NCBI RefSeq assembly: GCF_037975245.1
Contig: NC_092583.1
Location: 10,828,264-10,892,263 of the forward strand
Origin: Apostichopus japonicus
Lineage: Eukaryota; Echinodermata; Holothuroidea; Aspidochirotida; Stichopodidae
DNA: 64,000 bases
Direction of reading: 5' to 3'
Shown: positions 23,279-36,646 of the stretch, piece after piece
How the letters are laid out: each line of letters starts with the position of its first letter
Position numbering within the stretch: the first letter of the stretch is position 1
Program-made: the position numbers and the translations under genes
Notes under the pieces: model-generated
Databases searched by the model: none
What the model was told of the DNA's origin: nothing
Seen by the model: only the letters and a program-made list of their open reading frames with translations

Positions 23279-26200
23279 GCCATAAATTTCGTTGCTCTTT
23301 TCTACGTTATAATTTAATCAGAAATAACTGTTTACCAAATGTAACCCGACGTAAAAAAACTTTTTTTTTTAAGCAGGTGCAGTTTAGCAGTACGTAGACT
23401 TGGAAGAGATATTCCATTGTTTTACGTTAATAGCTTAACAAATAAGATGAAACTTTTCTGCATCTTTTGGCCAAAATATGTTCTTATAGGATTTGTCCTC
23501 TATGAAAAGCTTTAATTTTAATATGTCGAATAGGGTGATGAATTACTTTAAGTGTATTTATGATATATATTTATCAGTCTTTAGTAAACAGGACTAATTA
23601 AATGTTCTCAGCCTGTATAAGAAAGTTTATTTTCATTCTCTTCAGTCGGATCAGGTTTCATCGTTTGACTGGCATATCCAGTGCCCTGGCAGTATTTCTA
23701 TACATTAAATTCTTTATCGTACAAAAAGAAAGTGATATTTTTCGTTCTTCTTTTAAGAATTCCTTTTCTTAGCTGTGGAAAAGCAGCAATATTCCTACTG
23801 TTTCCATTTTGATAGTTTTGCAAAAACGTATCTATAAAAAACTTGAACCTTGCAGAATCGGTCTAAACAAATTCAGAGAATCCTGCGACGCTCAGAATTT
23901 GAAGTTGGTCATTATGGTAACGCTCAATATTGTACACCATTGATAATTTGTGCGAAAATGGTACTGAAATTTTCGTCCAACCTTATACCATTGGTGACGA
24001 TGTAACTAAACTCGGTGGTTTTAATGTGCATTTGTCACCAAAAGGTGGCACCATAACATGATTGGACATGCACGTTTCCAAAGGCCGAGGAGGTGGTAGG
24101 GTTGGGGGGGGGGGGTGTTGTAAAGTGTCTTTATGCTCGTGTGTGGCCTTGTGTATATGTGTGAGCAACGATATGTCCCAAACAGCTCAGTGCTCATTAG
24201 TACGGCGGATGTTCTTGATGCGCATTGTGCGTGAGCCTCACCATGGGATATAGGCCGTGAATTAGGATTAATAGGGTCAAGGGTAAGAGGTAGAAAAACA
24301 ACAAAACAATGACTAATACGCTTGTACCAAAATGAAGAATTGTGAAACAACTTCAAACTCACGTTGGATATTAGACACCCGGTTAATGGGACACTTGTTA
24401 ATATTGGTCAAAAAGGTCATATGAATGGAATAGACTGTCGTCATTTGTGGTGATGTTTAGTTTTCCATTCAAACCAAGTCATAGGAAGGTAATAAATTCC
24501 AACGTAAACAAATCGCTGATTATTTTGAACATGTGACCAAATGGGCGACTTTGTCTAAATCGCCTGAGTGTATCCGCAATTATACTAGTTTATTCGATTT
24601 GAGTGAGACATGCTGTCAACAAGGAAGTGACAGAAAATTTAAGCTTCATTGATTTTCGTCGAAAACGGTTGTTGGTTTTACTAATCTTGGCAGGCTATAT
24701 GTGCAATACAAACGTAACGATACCTTACACTTCCTTATCGTTGAACCATACATATAGTAAGAATCCTATACGCTACCGCTTTGGTACGTTATCAACGCAA
24801 CTGTTATAGATAATTTGTCAACATGGAACATGTATCATTCATCAGAACACGAAATATGAGAAGTTTGAGATATCGTTTCTTTCCTATCGGTAAAATCTGA
24901 TGAGCCTTACAAAGATTATCATTCGATTGAGAGGGGAATTCTTCGTCGTTAACGTTATTAATTTCCCCTAAAATTTGCCAAAGAGGCATAAACATAAGGA
25001 ACGTAAAGTCTCTTTTTTTCAAGTTCTTAATGGTAACATATTTCACAGATTTTCTTCTGTAATTTATGAATATGCATGTGAAAGAATGTGTCATACATAA
25101 GTCAATGGAACATGGAAGGCAATAGATACCTCAGAAAAGACGTGCAAACAAACCGCTAGCATGTCTGTGGCACGGTTATTATTAATGGACAATGACATCC
25201 ACTACACTTGGTAAACACTATACTAGTATTAGATGTGGCAAACAGTGAAAACGTCGATAGATATTGTTATTTCTATTTCAAAACATCAGTTGGATTATTG
25301 CCGACTGATTTTTTTCTCTCGAAATAACCAAACCTTACTCCTTCAAGCCTTTTGGAATATACTGCCCAATCAAACTCAATTGGCAGACCAAAAAAAAGTA
25401 CTTTGTTTGTATAGGTATTGTAAGCCTACATACTTTGGTACATTTTGGTACCTCAACTTACTACTTAGAGAGACAGTTTTACAATATATATTAGCCTGTA
25501 TCTCGCATTTGTTTTTATGCTCAGTCGGTTGATACTAGATGATGGGGCAGGGCGGGCATATAGTAACGTCCTCATTTGGCTAAGGCAATCGTGAACTTCC
25601 TCCTGCTTTTGTACAGGCATTGCAATGTCATTGTTATCAGTAGGTTACGAATTGCAGGCATTGGATATTCGGGTCAGTGAATTTACATAACGTAGACCTA
25701 TACGTGGTGCAGAATGCATCAATGCCATATTAGTGATAAATATGTTTGCACTTCCTTCATAGGATTTGACTACCTAGTCCCGATAACAACTGGTAGTTTG
25801 TTCGTTGTATTGGTGCAATAAGCTCACATGATCATGTTGTATTATATAATTAGTATTAGACAGTTACAAGCACCAATAATACTTTCAAAAGCATCCGTAT
25901 TTGACTGAAACTCTTTGACTTAAGTGGAGGAGTAAGAGGAGGAATGTATTACCCTTCAGTGCTTGCAAATTGACATATGTAGCATCCAGTATGTACTGAA
26001 TGAAACCGAAAAGTGATATATACTGTAAATGTTCGAAATAATGATGTCAACTCTATACGTGCCTACATGTTTGTTTTAGAGGGAGCTGGATTCGAGACCA
26101 GTGTATACACCTGCATATACATTACGCTCAGTCTACAGACTTCAGTTAATAACTGAATTATTCAACTACCTTATATCAACTGTATATGGGAGTGACGAAC

Positions 26201-27018
26201 TTAAATAAATAATATAAATAATATAAAATAAATTGCAAACAGCTGTCAATACAACTGCAGTGCATATACAAGCGAATAATTTATTTGAAAGCGGCTGTTG
26301 TCAATCAATTGTTGAAAACTTCAAGAACCTCATCACTTTAAATAGTTGCAACATTATGTGCAAAGTTTAGTCAAAAACTGTATTGTAAAAGGAATCGATC
26401 AACTGTAAATACATGAAATTAAGAATTTAATTTGAAATATTGAAGTGAAAATGACCTTTTTCTATATGTCAACTGCCCATCACCTCTGTATGTAGAGCTT
26501 AATTTTAAATAGGTTGCCAAATCAAAACTTAAATAGCTGTTGACCAACTTTATACGGAAGAAAAGAACTTTATTGTAAATAGCTGTAGATCAACTTTTTT
26601 GTTTGTTTCTTAATAGTTGTCGACCAACCGTATAATTAAGAGAATAACGTACAATAGCTGATTTTCTTCATATTCAGGTTTTACTTTTCACGGAATAAAC
26701 CGAACATCTTACTTGAAATATGTTGTTCGTCATAGGAGTTCCATATGAAGGATTTTCGTGAGATCCAACGTTAAGCGTTCATAGGAAAGCCTTATAGGTG
26801 CACTTACTGTGTTTATTAATACAATAAAAACTTGAATTGAAGTTTAAAGTAAATGTGATGACATTAATAAACAAACAGACTGGGTAATTTCTCTCCAAGC
26901 TTGTATCAGATGATGAAAGCTATACAAAAGAAACAAACGGCCTTAATTGTATAGATCTATATGTTAGAAGTATATGATAGAAGTATATGTTAGAAGTATA
27001 TGTTAGAAGTATATGTTA

Positions 27019-27486
27019 TTATACAAATAATGAATGGTTATGAGAGCAATAGTGCAAATATTTCATGAGTTGAAAGATGGAATGTTCCATTCAACGAGGC
27101 GCAGCCGTGTTGAATGGAACAAATTACATCTTTCAACGAATGAAGTATTTGCACTTTTGCACGAATAAAAACCATTCATTATTTGTTTTATACAACACCT
27201 TCAAAATTGGATATTTCCATTGCTCTCATAGAGCGGATTTTTGTTAGAGTAACACTACCATCGGTGTGTGTAACTCATGTTGTATTAAGATGGGTAAAAT
27301 GCACTCATGCAACAGATTGTTTTGAACAGACAGGTTTCTCTGCTCTCTTACCATTCAAAAAAAGTGCTACCAAAAAAGTATAACCCATGGTTCTATTTTA
27401 TATAATAGAATATAGCGGATTTTGCATGCAATCAACGAGCAATTGGCCAATCAAATGACCAGAATACAATTAGGTGTTGTATAAAA
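27019..27486. mobile_element. Foldback MITE, unit 3 copy
   Basis: Same insertion at the same position as in unit 1 (offset 18,818), flanked by the same 13-bp minisatellite at 26,958-27,018 and 27,487-27,575. It was therefore carried by the duplication and is not an independent insertion. Confidence 0.7.
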
Positions 27487-29597
27487 GTATATGTTTGATG
27501 TAAATATGTTAGATGTATATATGTTAGATTTATAAATGTAAGAAGTATATGTTAGAAGTATATGTTAGAAGTATAATCAAGCATATTTAGCTGTTGATTT
27601 TGTTTCATGTTTGGTGAACAGGGTAGTCAGATGACACATTCAACTCAGATAATGTTTTATGCGGTGTTTTGTTTTTGTTTTATTGAGTAGCGTTTTTGTT
27701 CCCTTTTGAGAACTAATAAAACATACGTTGTTGGTAGTAGAAGTATGCATCGACTCATTGAATATTTATTATTGTCATGTCTTAGATGGAGAGAAAGGCG
27801 TTCTCTAAACATGTAACATTTTTAAATATATATATAACGTCCATAGTTTGAATGTATTTATCATAAGATCACATGTCCATGTCTTTCTCCTCGGTCAGAG
27901 CATGTTCGTTGTAACAAGAAGGATTTAACATTTGATTTCCCAGCTTCTAAAGACGTTTCTCTTCCTTAATTCGTTAGATATTTTCAAGAAACGATTATGC
28001 GTCAATATATTTCTACATGTCCTATATATTTATTCATCATTACCTTCTAACGGTGTGTTTTATAGAAGGTTGGATTTCTAGTAAGTTTTACTGCGATTGA
28101 GTTGTGTATAGGCGTTGATCCTCCTAAGTTGCATCTATTTATGGAGTTCTTAGATGTTGAGGCATTGGCTTACGGACGGGATGTTGGCAATTGAAATAAT
28201 TTCCTATTCGACAGGCTTTTGTTTGTATAATGCATCAAGTTTGGCAAATTTTTATTCAAAGCGTATATGCACATTGCGTGTACCGAGTATATTAACTTGT
28301 ACATATATCAATCTAACAGCACGTACTTTGGCAGAATAGTTGGCTACATGAGAGAGAGAACAAACCAATGTGAAGACAACATGCATGCTGCGTAGACCTA
28401 TAACGTTTAAAAGCCTTTCTAGGGCTAAGACGAGAGTCGCCTATAGTGGTATTATAAAGTCTATACAGTAATATCATATCATCCCTTGATGAATTTTTGC
28501 GTTTTTTCCTTTTATTTTGCGAGATTTATGCCGTTTATTTGTAAGTGGCAACACGACCTGGAAGGTTAAGGGGACTCCTATGACGGGATGTTCTTTTAAT
28601 TGGTCAAATTGAAAGAACACTAGCAAGAAATAACTCTTAACTAGAAATTTGCCACAACCAAAACTGGAGCAAAGAAATTTCCAACTTACCTCCAAGCATC
28701 CAGGCTCGTCGAGATCGAATACTCGCGTCTGTAATCTAATTGTTTTAAACAGAGTAAAATTAAGGACATGTAAGATACAATATCTTAGCTAATTCTTTAT
28801 GATCATGCGTGAGAAACCGTAGTAAATATCTTCCAGGAAAGCATTAAAATATGTCTGCAACATTAAATATATTCCAGACTATTACATAAACGAGGACACT
28901 ATGTCAGAGAAGTTCTAAAAACGAATGGTAAAAATGAATGAAATTTAATGCCCTTGAGGTCTGGAAGGAACTCAAAGCACGTGATGCGTTCACGTGCTTC
29001 ACGCTTTATAATTATAGATCGCTCTGACCCTATTATAGCTGAACTCTGACCAATGCACGTTTCTTCAGGCGGAACTATACACAACACAATAATGCCATCG
29101 ACGACGTTGGCAAGCCCAAAGTAACCACCAATTGAATATTTTGCAGATTAAACAACCATTCTATTATAATCTTCTTAAAGCAAAGGAAATGATAGTCTTC
29201 TGAGAAGATTATAGAATCATTTAAAGGAATAAACGTAGAGCGGTAAACGCATAAACATGGTAGCCTATTTGCAAAGCAGTAGTCTCATAGAACACATATG
29301 ATGCTGTTGTAAAATGGCATTAAGATGACATCAATGAAAGGCATCAACTAAATAGGTTGACAAAAGTCAAAAGTACCATCGTATGGTAATGTACGAGCCG
29401 TTTGAAAGGCATGTAGCACGAATTAGTATATGATGATCTCTGGGTGTTAAATTATAATACAACAGCAACATATATGTTTGCATCAGTTAGGTGACACACT
29501 AGCCTACTTTAACGACACAGTATGGACTCATCTTTCACAATGATCATATATGGTGTTACATATGATGTTCTATGGAAGTCAACAAAGGTGGTCATTA

Positions 29598-29671
29598 TAA
29601 CGGTCATACACAGATTTGCTTTTACTTCCTGTAAACTATATATAACTACATCTGAACGTTACGAGTCAGTG
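29598..29671 (+). promoter_or_regulatory. Candidate core promoter of gene D
   Basis: Same MYB-like, ETS-like, TATA (29,637-29,645) and TCAGTG arrangement. The GTAAGT donor candidate lies about 120 bases after the TATA box. Confidence 0.5.
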
Positions 29672-30690
29672 AATTGAGTACTTTGGGAGTGCAAATATTG
29701 GTACGCTTGTATAACTGTAGGTAACAAACCTATATGGCAGACGGAAATGCGCTTGTGTAAGTGTCCTCAACTACATGCCTTTGTAAACTTAACGATTGAT
29801 ACTCTGTCAGCAATACTAACATAAATTCAGTTTTATTGCATCTCTTTCGTTGGAACGTAAATCAAGTATTCAGTACAAGAGATCCAGTTTTGAATCAAGC
29901 CAGTTCGTGAATTTGTGTTAGAGACAACTCTCTAGAAGGTAAAGGTTTGTTTCTAATTTGCTGATATTGTGTTCTACAGTTTTGTTTTTGTCTGATGGTA
30001 TACTTATTATAGAGGAAACATTCGAGCATCGAAGCACACTTCCATAATACCAATTGGACATCCAAATCAAAAACATCACCACGTACCACGGATATTATAT
30101 ACAGAAATTACATAGTGAAACTAGTTCATGCAACAGCAGAGTAGCTCATAACAGATCCAAAAGTTTAAAGGCTCTCGTCAACTCATTTCGCCTCTTCACT
30201 GTTAATGTAACAGTAATGTTAAATCGAAATGTGTGTTATCCTCCCAGGACTATCTATATACTTTACACTTAATCTAATGGCTTACACAACGACACTGAGC
30301 TGAATTGTTTACTGTTTCAAATCTAACAAAAAGTTACCATTTCTGGAAAATGAGTTCCTTTTCGTTTTATGTTGGTTACAATCTCAACGTGCTATTGACC
30401 TCTGACATGCAATGTTCTGGTCACACAATAGCTATAGTTGATAGATGCACTACATTATATAATTTATTATACATCGCCATCAATTTGAGAAATCCACTTC
30501 ATGATACGTCACTGCAATTATTATTTTGTTTCTTTCAGCAATGTGCAGCTACTTAAGTTCATTGTTGCAGGTGTGAATACTTCCTCAAGAATATCCGTAT
30601 TTAACGGTCACTGGGAAGGTTTTCCGCATGTATAATATTCGTTTATTCAACTCTACCTAAATTGCAAGAATGAATTTTATTGGAGGATCA

Positions 30691-31080
30691 ATGGTTTTCT
30701 ATGAACTGCTGCTCTTTTAGAATCAGTGTTCTGGACACACAGTATCTCTGTTTACAATATTGGACGATATTATATCAGTTGGAGAATCGGGTTCGCTACG
30801 ATGTACAGTGTCAAATACGAATCCAAAGGAGGATAACATCAATATGGTGATATTAGATGAAATGGTCAAAAATATACCATTCAGTACTTACCCACCCTGT
30901 TCCTGTTATTTACATGGAACAAGCCGAACATTTGATCATTAGTCTTAACCGTATGCACCGTAACTTCTTAAAGCTTCACAAAGTTACCTCAAACCTGACA
31001 ATAGTCGTGTAGTGCACTCCATACCATATTCAGGTATATACTACTGTTTTCTAGCGGAAGTGGGAAAATCTTTTTGATTT
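30691..31080 (+). pseudogene. Relic first exon upstream of gene D
   Basis: Most decayed of the four. It keeps the ATG and the in-frame TAG after nine codons (one codon changed, GTA to GAA), but has extra substitutions and small deletions around the F-strand region. Confidence 0.7.
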
Positions 31081-31288
31081 AGAGAAATCGTATTCGTGTT
31101 ATTTTTTGTTTTTGTAATACTAAATATCTATCTGAGAACTGTACAGCCGCAAATTTCATATAAATTGGTAAACATGACCGTTGTGAATCATCTTCGAAAA
31201 CAAAACCGTATGCATGTTGTTGTTGTAGCTATACGGTTAGGACCTCTTGCTTGTTTCTGTTTGTAGCAGTTCACGTATTGAAGCCAAA

Positions 31289-32659
31289 ATGGTTTATCTT
31301 CGTTGGGTATTGCTTTTCGTTCCGTTACTTGCTTATTTCTTTCATCTATTGCTTGTTTTTGAGAGTCAGTGTTCTGCGCAGACAGTGTCTCTGTTTACAA
31401 ACTTCAACGATATTGTATTAGCTGGAGAATTTATATCACTGCAATGTTCAGTGTCAGACTCGAAACCAGAAGATGACATCACCATGGTGATAACAGATGA
31501 AACGGGACAAGAGTTAACGTCAGGTTCAGCGGGACTGGACGATGCTACAGTTTACACCGAACAAACTGCTCCATATAATATTAGTACTAACCAGACATTC
31601 TTTTGCGACGTAATTTGGGTAGACTTTACTGCTTCTACAAACCTGTCCATATCAACACTACCAATTGATCAGACATATTGTACTACAAATTACACGTATG
31701 GTATCATTGTTGGACAAACTGTGACTTTAACATGTTATAAGTCTACGTCAGTTTTAGCTTCCATTAGCTGGAGTTCAGATAGTGATATGATATTCGATGA
31801 AACGACAGGTTTTGTAAGGACAATGACACGGTATAACAGGATAAATGTACAACCATCTTTAAGTCAAAATGGCACTGTGTTTACATGTGAACGTGATGGC
31901 GTAGCACCAGTAGCACCCGATAAAGACCGGTGTTCTGTCGGTCCTATTAATGTTTACGAGGAACTGATTATTTTCATTGATCCAATAATTACTACAACTG
32001 ATCCAGCTGTACTGTATCCAGGACAAGCAAAAATGTATACATGCTCATCTTTACCAACTTCATCTGTGCAGTGGTCCATTCCGAAGAAATTGGAGGATTC
32101 TGGTATTGAGTTGTCTGTGGTAGGATCAATGATAACAGTGCGTGTTACAACTAATACAACATTCATAGGTGATGTGCGTCTGAATTGTTCTGCTAACATC
32201 CTTGATCACACAACTGTAGCAAGCATCACGTTAGCAATTAGCCCTCTGGAATTACCAACAACACCAGCCTCAAACACAGTTTCAAGTAAACCACCTGGTA
32301 ATCAATTTCCTGTTGTTTCGTTAATCCCTGTCATAGGGTTTCTCTTATTTGCGTTGTCAATAATATTGGTTCTACTTTACCGGAAACGTAGACATACCGA
32401 TTCTGAGTTAAATTCCAAATCTATTGCTAATGTAACCTCTTCGGTGAATGTAGCATACGATTATTGCGATATTAACACCGATAGTGTAGCTAGAACCGTT
32501 ACTTCTAGAGTAATCATATATGAAAACGTGACGGTAGCCTACGAAATTCCAGATGCACGAAGCACGAGGACAATTATTGACGAAGAAGAGAATGAGTCAG
32601 TATATTATAACAATCTACAAAAGTTTAATTTTGGGACATATGGGCAAAAAAGGGAGTAA
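31289..32659 (+). CDS. Gene D: chimeric three-Ig-domain transmembrane receptor
   Basis: 456 residues; start ATG at 31,289 with the same Kozak context and acceptor (AG at 31,265-31,266). The three Ig cysteine pairs are kept. Domains 1 and 2 have many replacements relative to A, B and C (for example TNFNDI, EFISLQC, SVLASIS and an APDKDRC insertion of one residue). From base 32,243, about residue 319, the stalk, membrane helix (about 342-364), full tail and 3' flank match A and C without a difference for about 750 bases. They include the C-like silent base in the membrane segment. Both ITIM-like motifs are therefore those of A and C (Y411, Y440). A TAG created 5' of the acceptor (GGTTAGGAC) could compete as a splice site. 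Confidence 0.85.
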   Translation: MVYLRWVLLFVPLLAYFFHLLLVFESQCSAQTVSLFTNFNDIVLAGEFISLQCSVSDSKPEDDITMVITDETGQELTSGSAGLDDATVYTEQTAPYNISTNQTFFCDVIWVDFTASTNLSISTLPIDQTYCTTNYTYGIIVGQTVTLTCYKSTSVLASISWSSDSDMIFDETTGFVRTMTRYNRINVQPSLSQNGTVFTCERDGVAPVAPDKDRCSVGPINVYEELIIFIDPIITTTDPAVLYPGQAKMYTCSSLPTSSVQWSIPKKLEDSGIELSVVGSMITVRVTTNTTFIGDVRLNCSANILDHTTVASITLAISPLELPTTPASNTVSSKPPGNQFPVVSLIPVIGFLLFALSIILVLLYRKRRHTDSELNSKSIANVTSSVNVAYDYCDINTDSVARTVTSRVIIYENVTVAYEIPDARSTRTIIDEEENESVYYNNLQKFNFGTYGQKRE

Positions 32660-33110
32660 TCCGGGAAACTTTGAGAATTCAGCTGTGGTAAAAGCACAAA
32701 CTACGATGAATGCAATTTAAAATCAATTTCTTATGTAGCAGGTAGGAAAATGTGTTTGGTCTCATACCAGAACAATTATATTTGTTTATATGAAACAATT
32801 ATCATAATTAATTCATATATTGCTGGATAGCTACGTTGGTAGAGCGCTGTACTAGTAACCAATAGGTCAATCTCGTTCTATCTCGATTCTCGTTCTAGCC
32901 ATAAATTTCGTTGCTCTTTTCTACGTTATAATTTAATCAGAAATAACTGTTTACCAAATGTAACCCGACGTAAAAAAACTTTTTTTTTTAAGTAGGTGCA
33001 GTTTAGCAGTACGTAGACTTGGAAGAGATATTCCATTGTTTTACGTTAATAGCTTAACAAATAAGATGAAACTTTTCTGCATCTTTTGGCCAAAATATGT
33101 TCTTATAGGA
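32243..33110 (+). other. Homogenised (gene-conversion-like) tract in unit 4
   Basis: Left edge: the last differences from A/C are two bases at 32,241-32,242. There is no mismatch to the A/C consensus until about 32,990 and few to 33,110; similarity then fades. The tract covers the membrane segment, tail and 3' flank. Confidence 0.7.
32825..32897 (+). repeat. tRNA-like relic, unit 4
   Basis: Same as the unit 1 block; it lies inside the homogenised tract. Confidence 0.35.
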
Positions 33111-35455
33111 TTTGTCCTGTATGAAAAGCTTTAATTTTAATATGTCGAATAGGGTGATGAATTACTTTAAGTGTATTTATGATATATATTTATTAGTCTT
33201 TAGTAAACAGGACTAATTAAATGTTCTCAGCCTGTATAAGAAAGTTTATTTTCATTCTCTTCAGTCGGATCAGGTTTCATCGTTTGACTGGCATATCCAG
33301 TGCCCTGGCAGTATTTCTATACATTAAATTCTTTATCGTACAAAAAGAAAGTGATATCTTTCGTTCTTCTTTTAAGAATTCATTTTCTTAGCTGTGGAAA
33401 AGCAGCAATATTTCCTACTGTTTCAATTTTGATAGTTTTGCAAAAACGTATCTATAAAAAACTTGAACCTTGCAGAATCGGTCTAAACAAATTCAGAGAA
33501 TCCTGCGACGCTCAGAATTTGAAGCTGGTCATTATGGTAACGCTCACTATTGTACACCATTGATAATTTGTGCGAAAATGGTACTGAAATTGTCGTCCAA
33601 CCTTATACCATTGGTGATGATGCAACTAAACTCGTAGGTTGAATGTGCATTTGTCACCAAAAGGTGGCACCATAACATGATTGGACATGCACGTTTCCAA
33701 AGGCCGAGGAGGTGGTAGGGTTGGGGGGGGGGGTGTAAAGTGTTTTGTGCTCGTGTGTGGCCTTGTGTATATGTGTGAGCAACGTCCGAAACAGCTCAGT
33801 GCTCATTAGTACGGCGGATGTTCTTGATGCGCATTGTGCGTGAGCCTCACCATGGGATATAGGCCGTGAATTAGGATTTATAGGGTCAAGGGTAAGAGGT
33901 AGAAAAACAACAAAACAATGACTAATACGCTTGTACCAAAATGAAGAATTGTGAAACAATACCAAACTCACGTTGGATATTAGACACCCGGTTCATGGGA
34001 CACTTGTTAATATTGGTCAAAAAGGTCATATGAATGGAATAGACTGTCGTCGTGTGTGGTGATGTTTAGTTTTCCATTCAAACCAAGTCATAGGAAGGTT
34101 ATACATTCAAACGTAAAAAATCGCTGATTATTTTTAACCTGTGACTAATCTTTGTCTAATACGCCTGAGTGTATCCGCAAATAAAATAGTTTACTCGATT
34201 TGAATGAGGCATGCTGTCAACAAGGAAGTGACAGAAAACGAAGTTAAGCTTAATTGATTTTCGTCGAAAACGGTTGTTGGTTTCATTGTACAGGGTATAT
34301 TCTTGGTTATATGTGCAGTACAAACGTAACGATACCTTACACTTCCTTATCGTTGAACCATACATATAGTGAGAATCCTATACGCTAGCGCTAAATTGGT
34401 ACGTTATAAATGCAACGGTTACCGTTATTATGTCAACATGGAACATGTATCATCAATCAGTAGACGACATTATGATGAGTTGGGGATATCGTTTCTTTCC
34501 TATCGGTAAAATCTGATGAGCCTTACAAAGATTATAACATTATTCGATTAAGAGGAGAATTCTTTTCCATTAACGTCATTAATATTCCCTAACACGTGCC
34601 AAAGAGGCACAAATATAACGAACGTACAGTCTCTTTGTAATCTCGTTCTTAATGGTTACATATTTTACATATTCCATTCTGTAGTTTATGAATATGCATG
34701 TGGAGGAATGTATTATCGTACAATAAGGACAGTAGCCTTCACATAAGTCAATGGAATATTGAAAGAAATAGATACCTCAAGCAAAACGTGCAAACAAACA
34801 GCAAGCATGTCTGTGGCAGGGTTATCATAAATGGAAAATGGCGTCCATTACACTCGGTAAACATTATACTGGTATTAGATGAGACAAACAGTGAAAAATG
34901 TCACTGGATATTGTTTGATATTGCAGACCAAGGAGATTTTTTTACATGTGTTGTCAACCTCAATACTTTTATATATTTTGATATCTCAACTTACTTTTTA
35001 GAGAGACAGTTTTATAATTAATATCAGCCTTTATCACGTTTTTTTATGCTCAGACGGTTGATCCTAGAACAATGGGTAGGAGCGGGCACAATAACGTCCG
35101 TGGTCATTTGGCTAAGGCAATCGGGAACTTCCTCCTGCTTTTGTACAGGCACTGAAATGCCATTGTTATCAATAAGTTATGAGTTGTAGGCATTGAATAT
35201 TCGGGTCAGTGAATTAACATAACGTAGACCGATACGTGGTATAGAATGCATCAATGCCATATTAGTGATAACTATGTTAACACTCATGTCATAAGATTTG
35301 ACTACCTAATCACGATTATAACTGGTAGTTTGTCTGTTTTATTGGTGCAATAAGCTCACAATATCATGTTATATGATGTAATAGTATTAGACAGTTACCG
35401 GCACCAATCATACTTTCAAAAGCATCCACATTTGATTGAAGCTCTTTGACTTAAA

Positions 35456-35654
35456 AGGAGGAGGAGGAGGAGGAGGAGGAGGAGGAGGAGGAGGAGGAGG
35501 AGGAGGAGGAGGAGGAGGAGGAGGAGGAGGAGGAGGAGGAGGAGGAGGAGGAGGAGGAGGAGGAGGAGGAGGAGGAGGAGGAGGAGGAGGAGGAGGAGGA
35601 GGAGGAGGAGGAGGAGGAGGAGGAGAAGAAGAAGAAGAAGAAGAAGGAGGAGGA
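35456..35654 (+). repeat. Expanded (AGG)n microsatellite, unit 4 allele
   Basis: About 199 bases: a long pure GGA run, then about seven GAA, then GGAGGA. Its frames give polyglycine and polyserine ORFs that are artefacts. Strong purine asymmetry. Confidence 0.95.
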
Positions 35655-36442
35655 ATTCAATGGAGGAATGTGCTACTCTTTACTGTTTGCAAATTGAAAG
35701 ATGTATTATCCAGAATTTAATGGCTAAAACCTGAAAGTGACATATATCAATGTTCGAAATATTGATGTCAACTCTTTATCTGTGTCTCCATGTTAAATTC
35801 GAGATCAATGGAAACTTCAGAAACACCTGCATATACCTTACGCTCAGTCTAATGATTTCAGTTAGTTTCTTAATTATTTTATAAGCCACCGATGAAATGT
35901 GTGTGAGAGTAAAGAACTTAAATAATAAAATAAAATAAATTGCAAATAGCTGTCTAATCAACTGCAACTGCATATACAAGTGAAGAATTTATTGAAAGCA
36001 GATGTTGTCAAAAAGTTATCAAATCTTGAAGTGAAAATGTGCTTTTTCTAAATGGCAACTGCCGATCACCTCTGTATGCAGAGCTCAATTTTAATTTCTT
36101 TATATGAAAGGAACTAACTTCATTGTAAATAGCTGTCAATCAATTGTAATTGGAAACGACGAACTTTTTTGTTTGTTTGTAAATAGTTGTCGACCAAATG
36201 TATAATTAAGAGAATAACGTACAATTGCTGATTTTCTTTATATTCAGGTTGTACTTTTCACGGAATAAACCTAAAATCTTACATGAATTTTTTTTCCTCA
36301 TAGGATTACCATATGAAGGGTTCCAGTATAACAACTTTCTATCAGATGTGATAATCATTAAAACAGACTGGATAATTTCTGTCCAAGCTTGTATCAGATG
36401 ATGAAAACTATACAAAAGGAAACTAATGGCCTTAATTTTATT

Positions 36443-36646
36443 GAAGTATATGTTAGAAGTATATGTTAGATGTCTATAAGTTCGAAGTATATGTGAAAAG
36501 TATATGTAGGATGTATATATGTTCGAAGTATATGTTAGAAGTATATATGTTAGAAGTATATGTTAGAAATACATGTTACATGTGTATATGTTAAAAGTAT
36601 ATGTGTTAAATGTTTATATGTTAGAACTTTATGTTAGGAGTATAAG
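36443..36646 (+). repeat. 13-bp minisatellite, unit 4
   Basis: Longest version of the TATATGTTAGAAG array, about 200 bases with many variant copies and no MITE. Confidence 0.75.

Larger units (their letters stand above)
18858..28473 (+). repeat. Tandem array unit 3 (holds gene C)
   Basis: Near-identical to unit 1 from about 19,447 to its end, and the identity runs on into unit 4 to about 29,063. The first 590 bases differ clearly from unit 1. Indels are limited to homopolymers: one extra G near 24,102, and one fewer T near 28,200. Intergenic parts repeat those of unit 1 and hold no further gene. Confidence 0.9.

Noticed and set aside
35436-35720. Polyglycine and polyserine ORFs
   Set aside because: Pure products of the AGG microsatellite.
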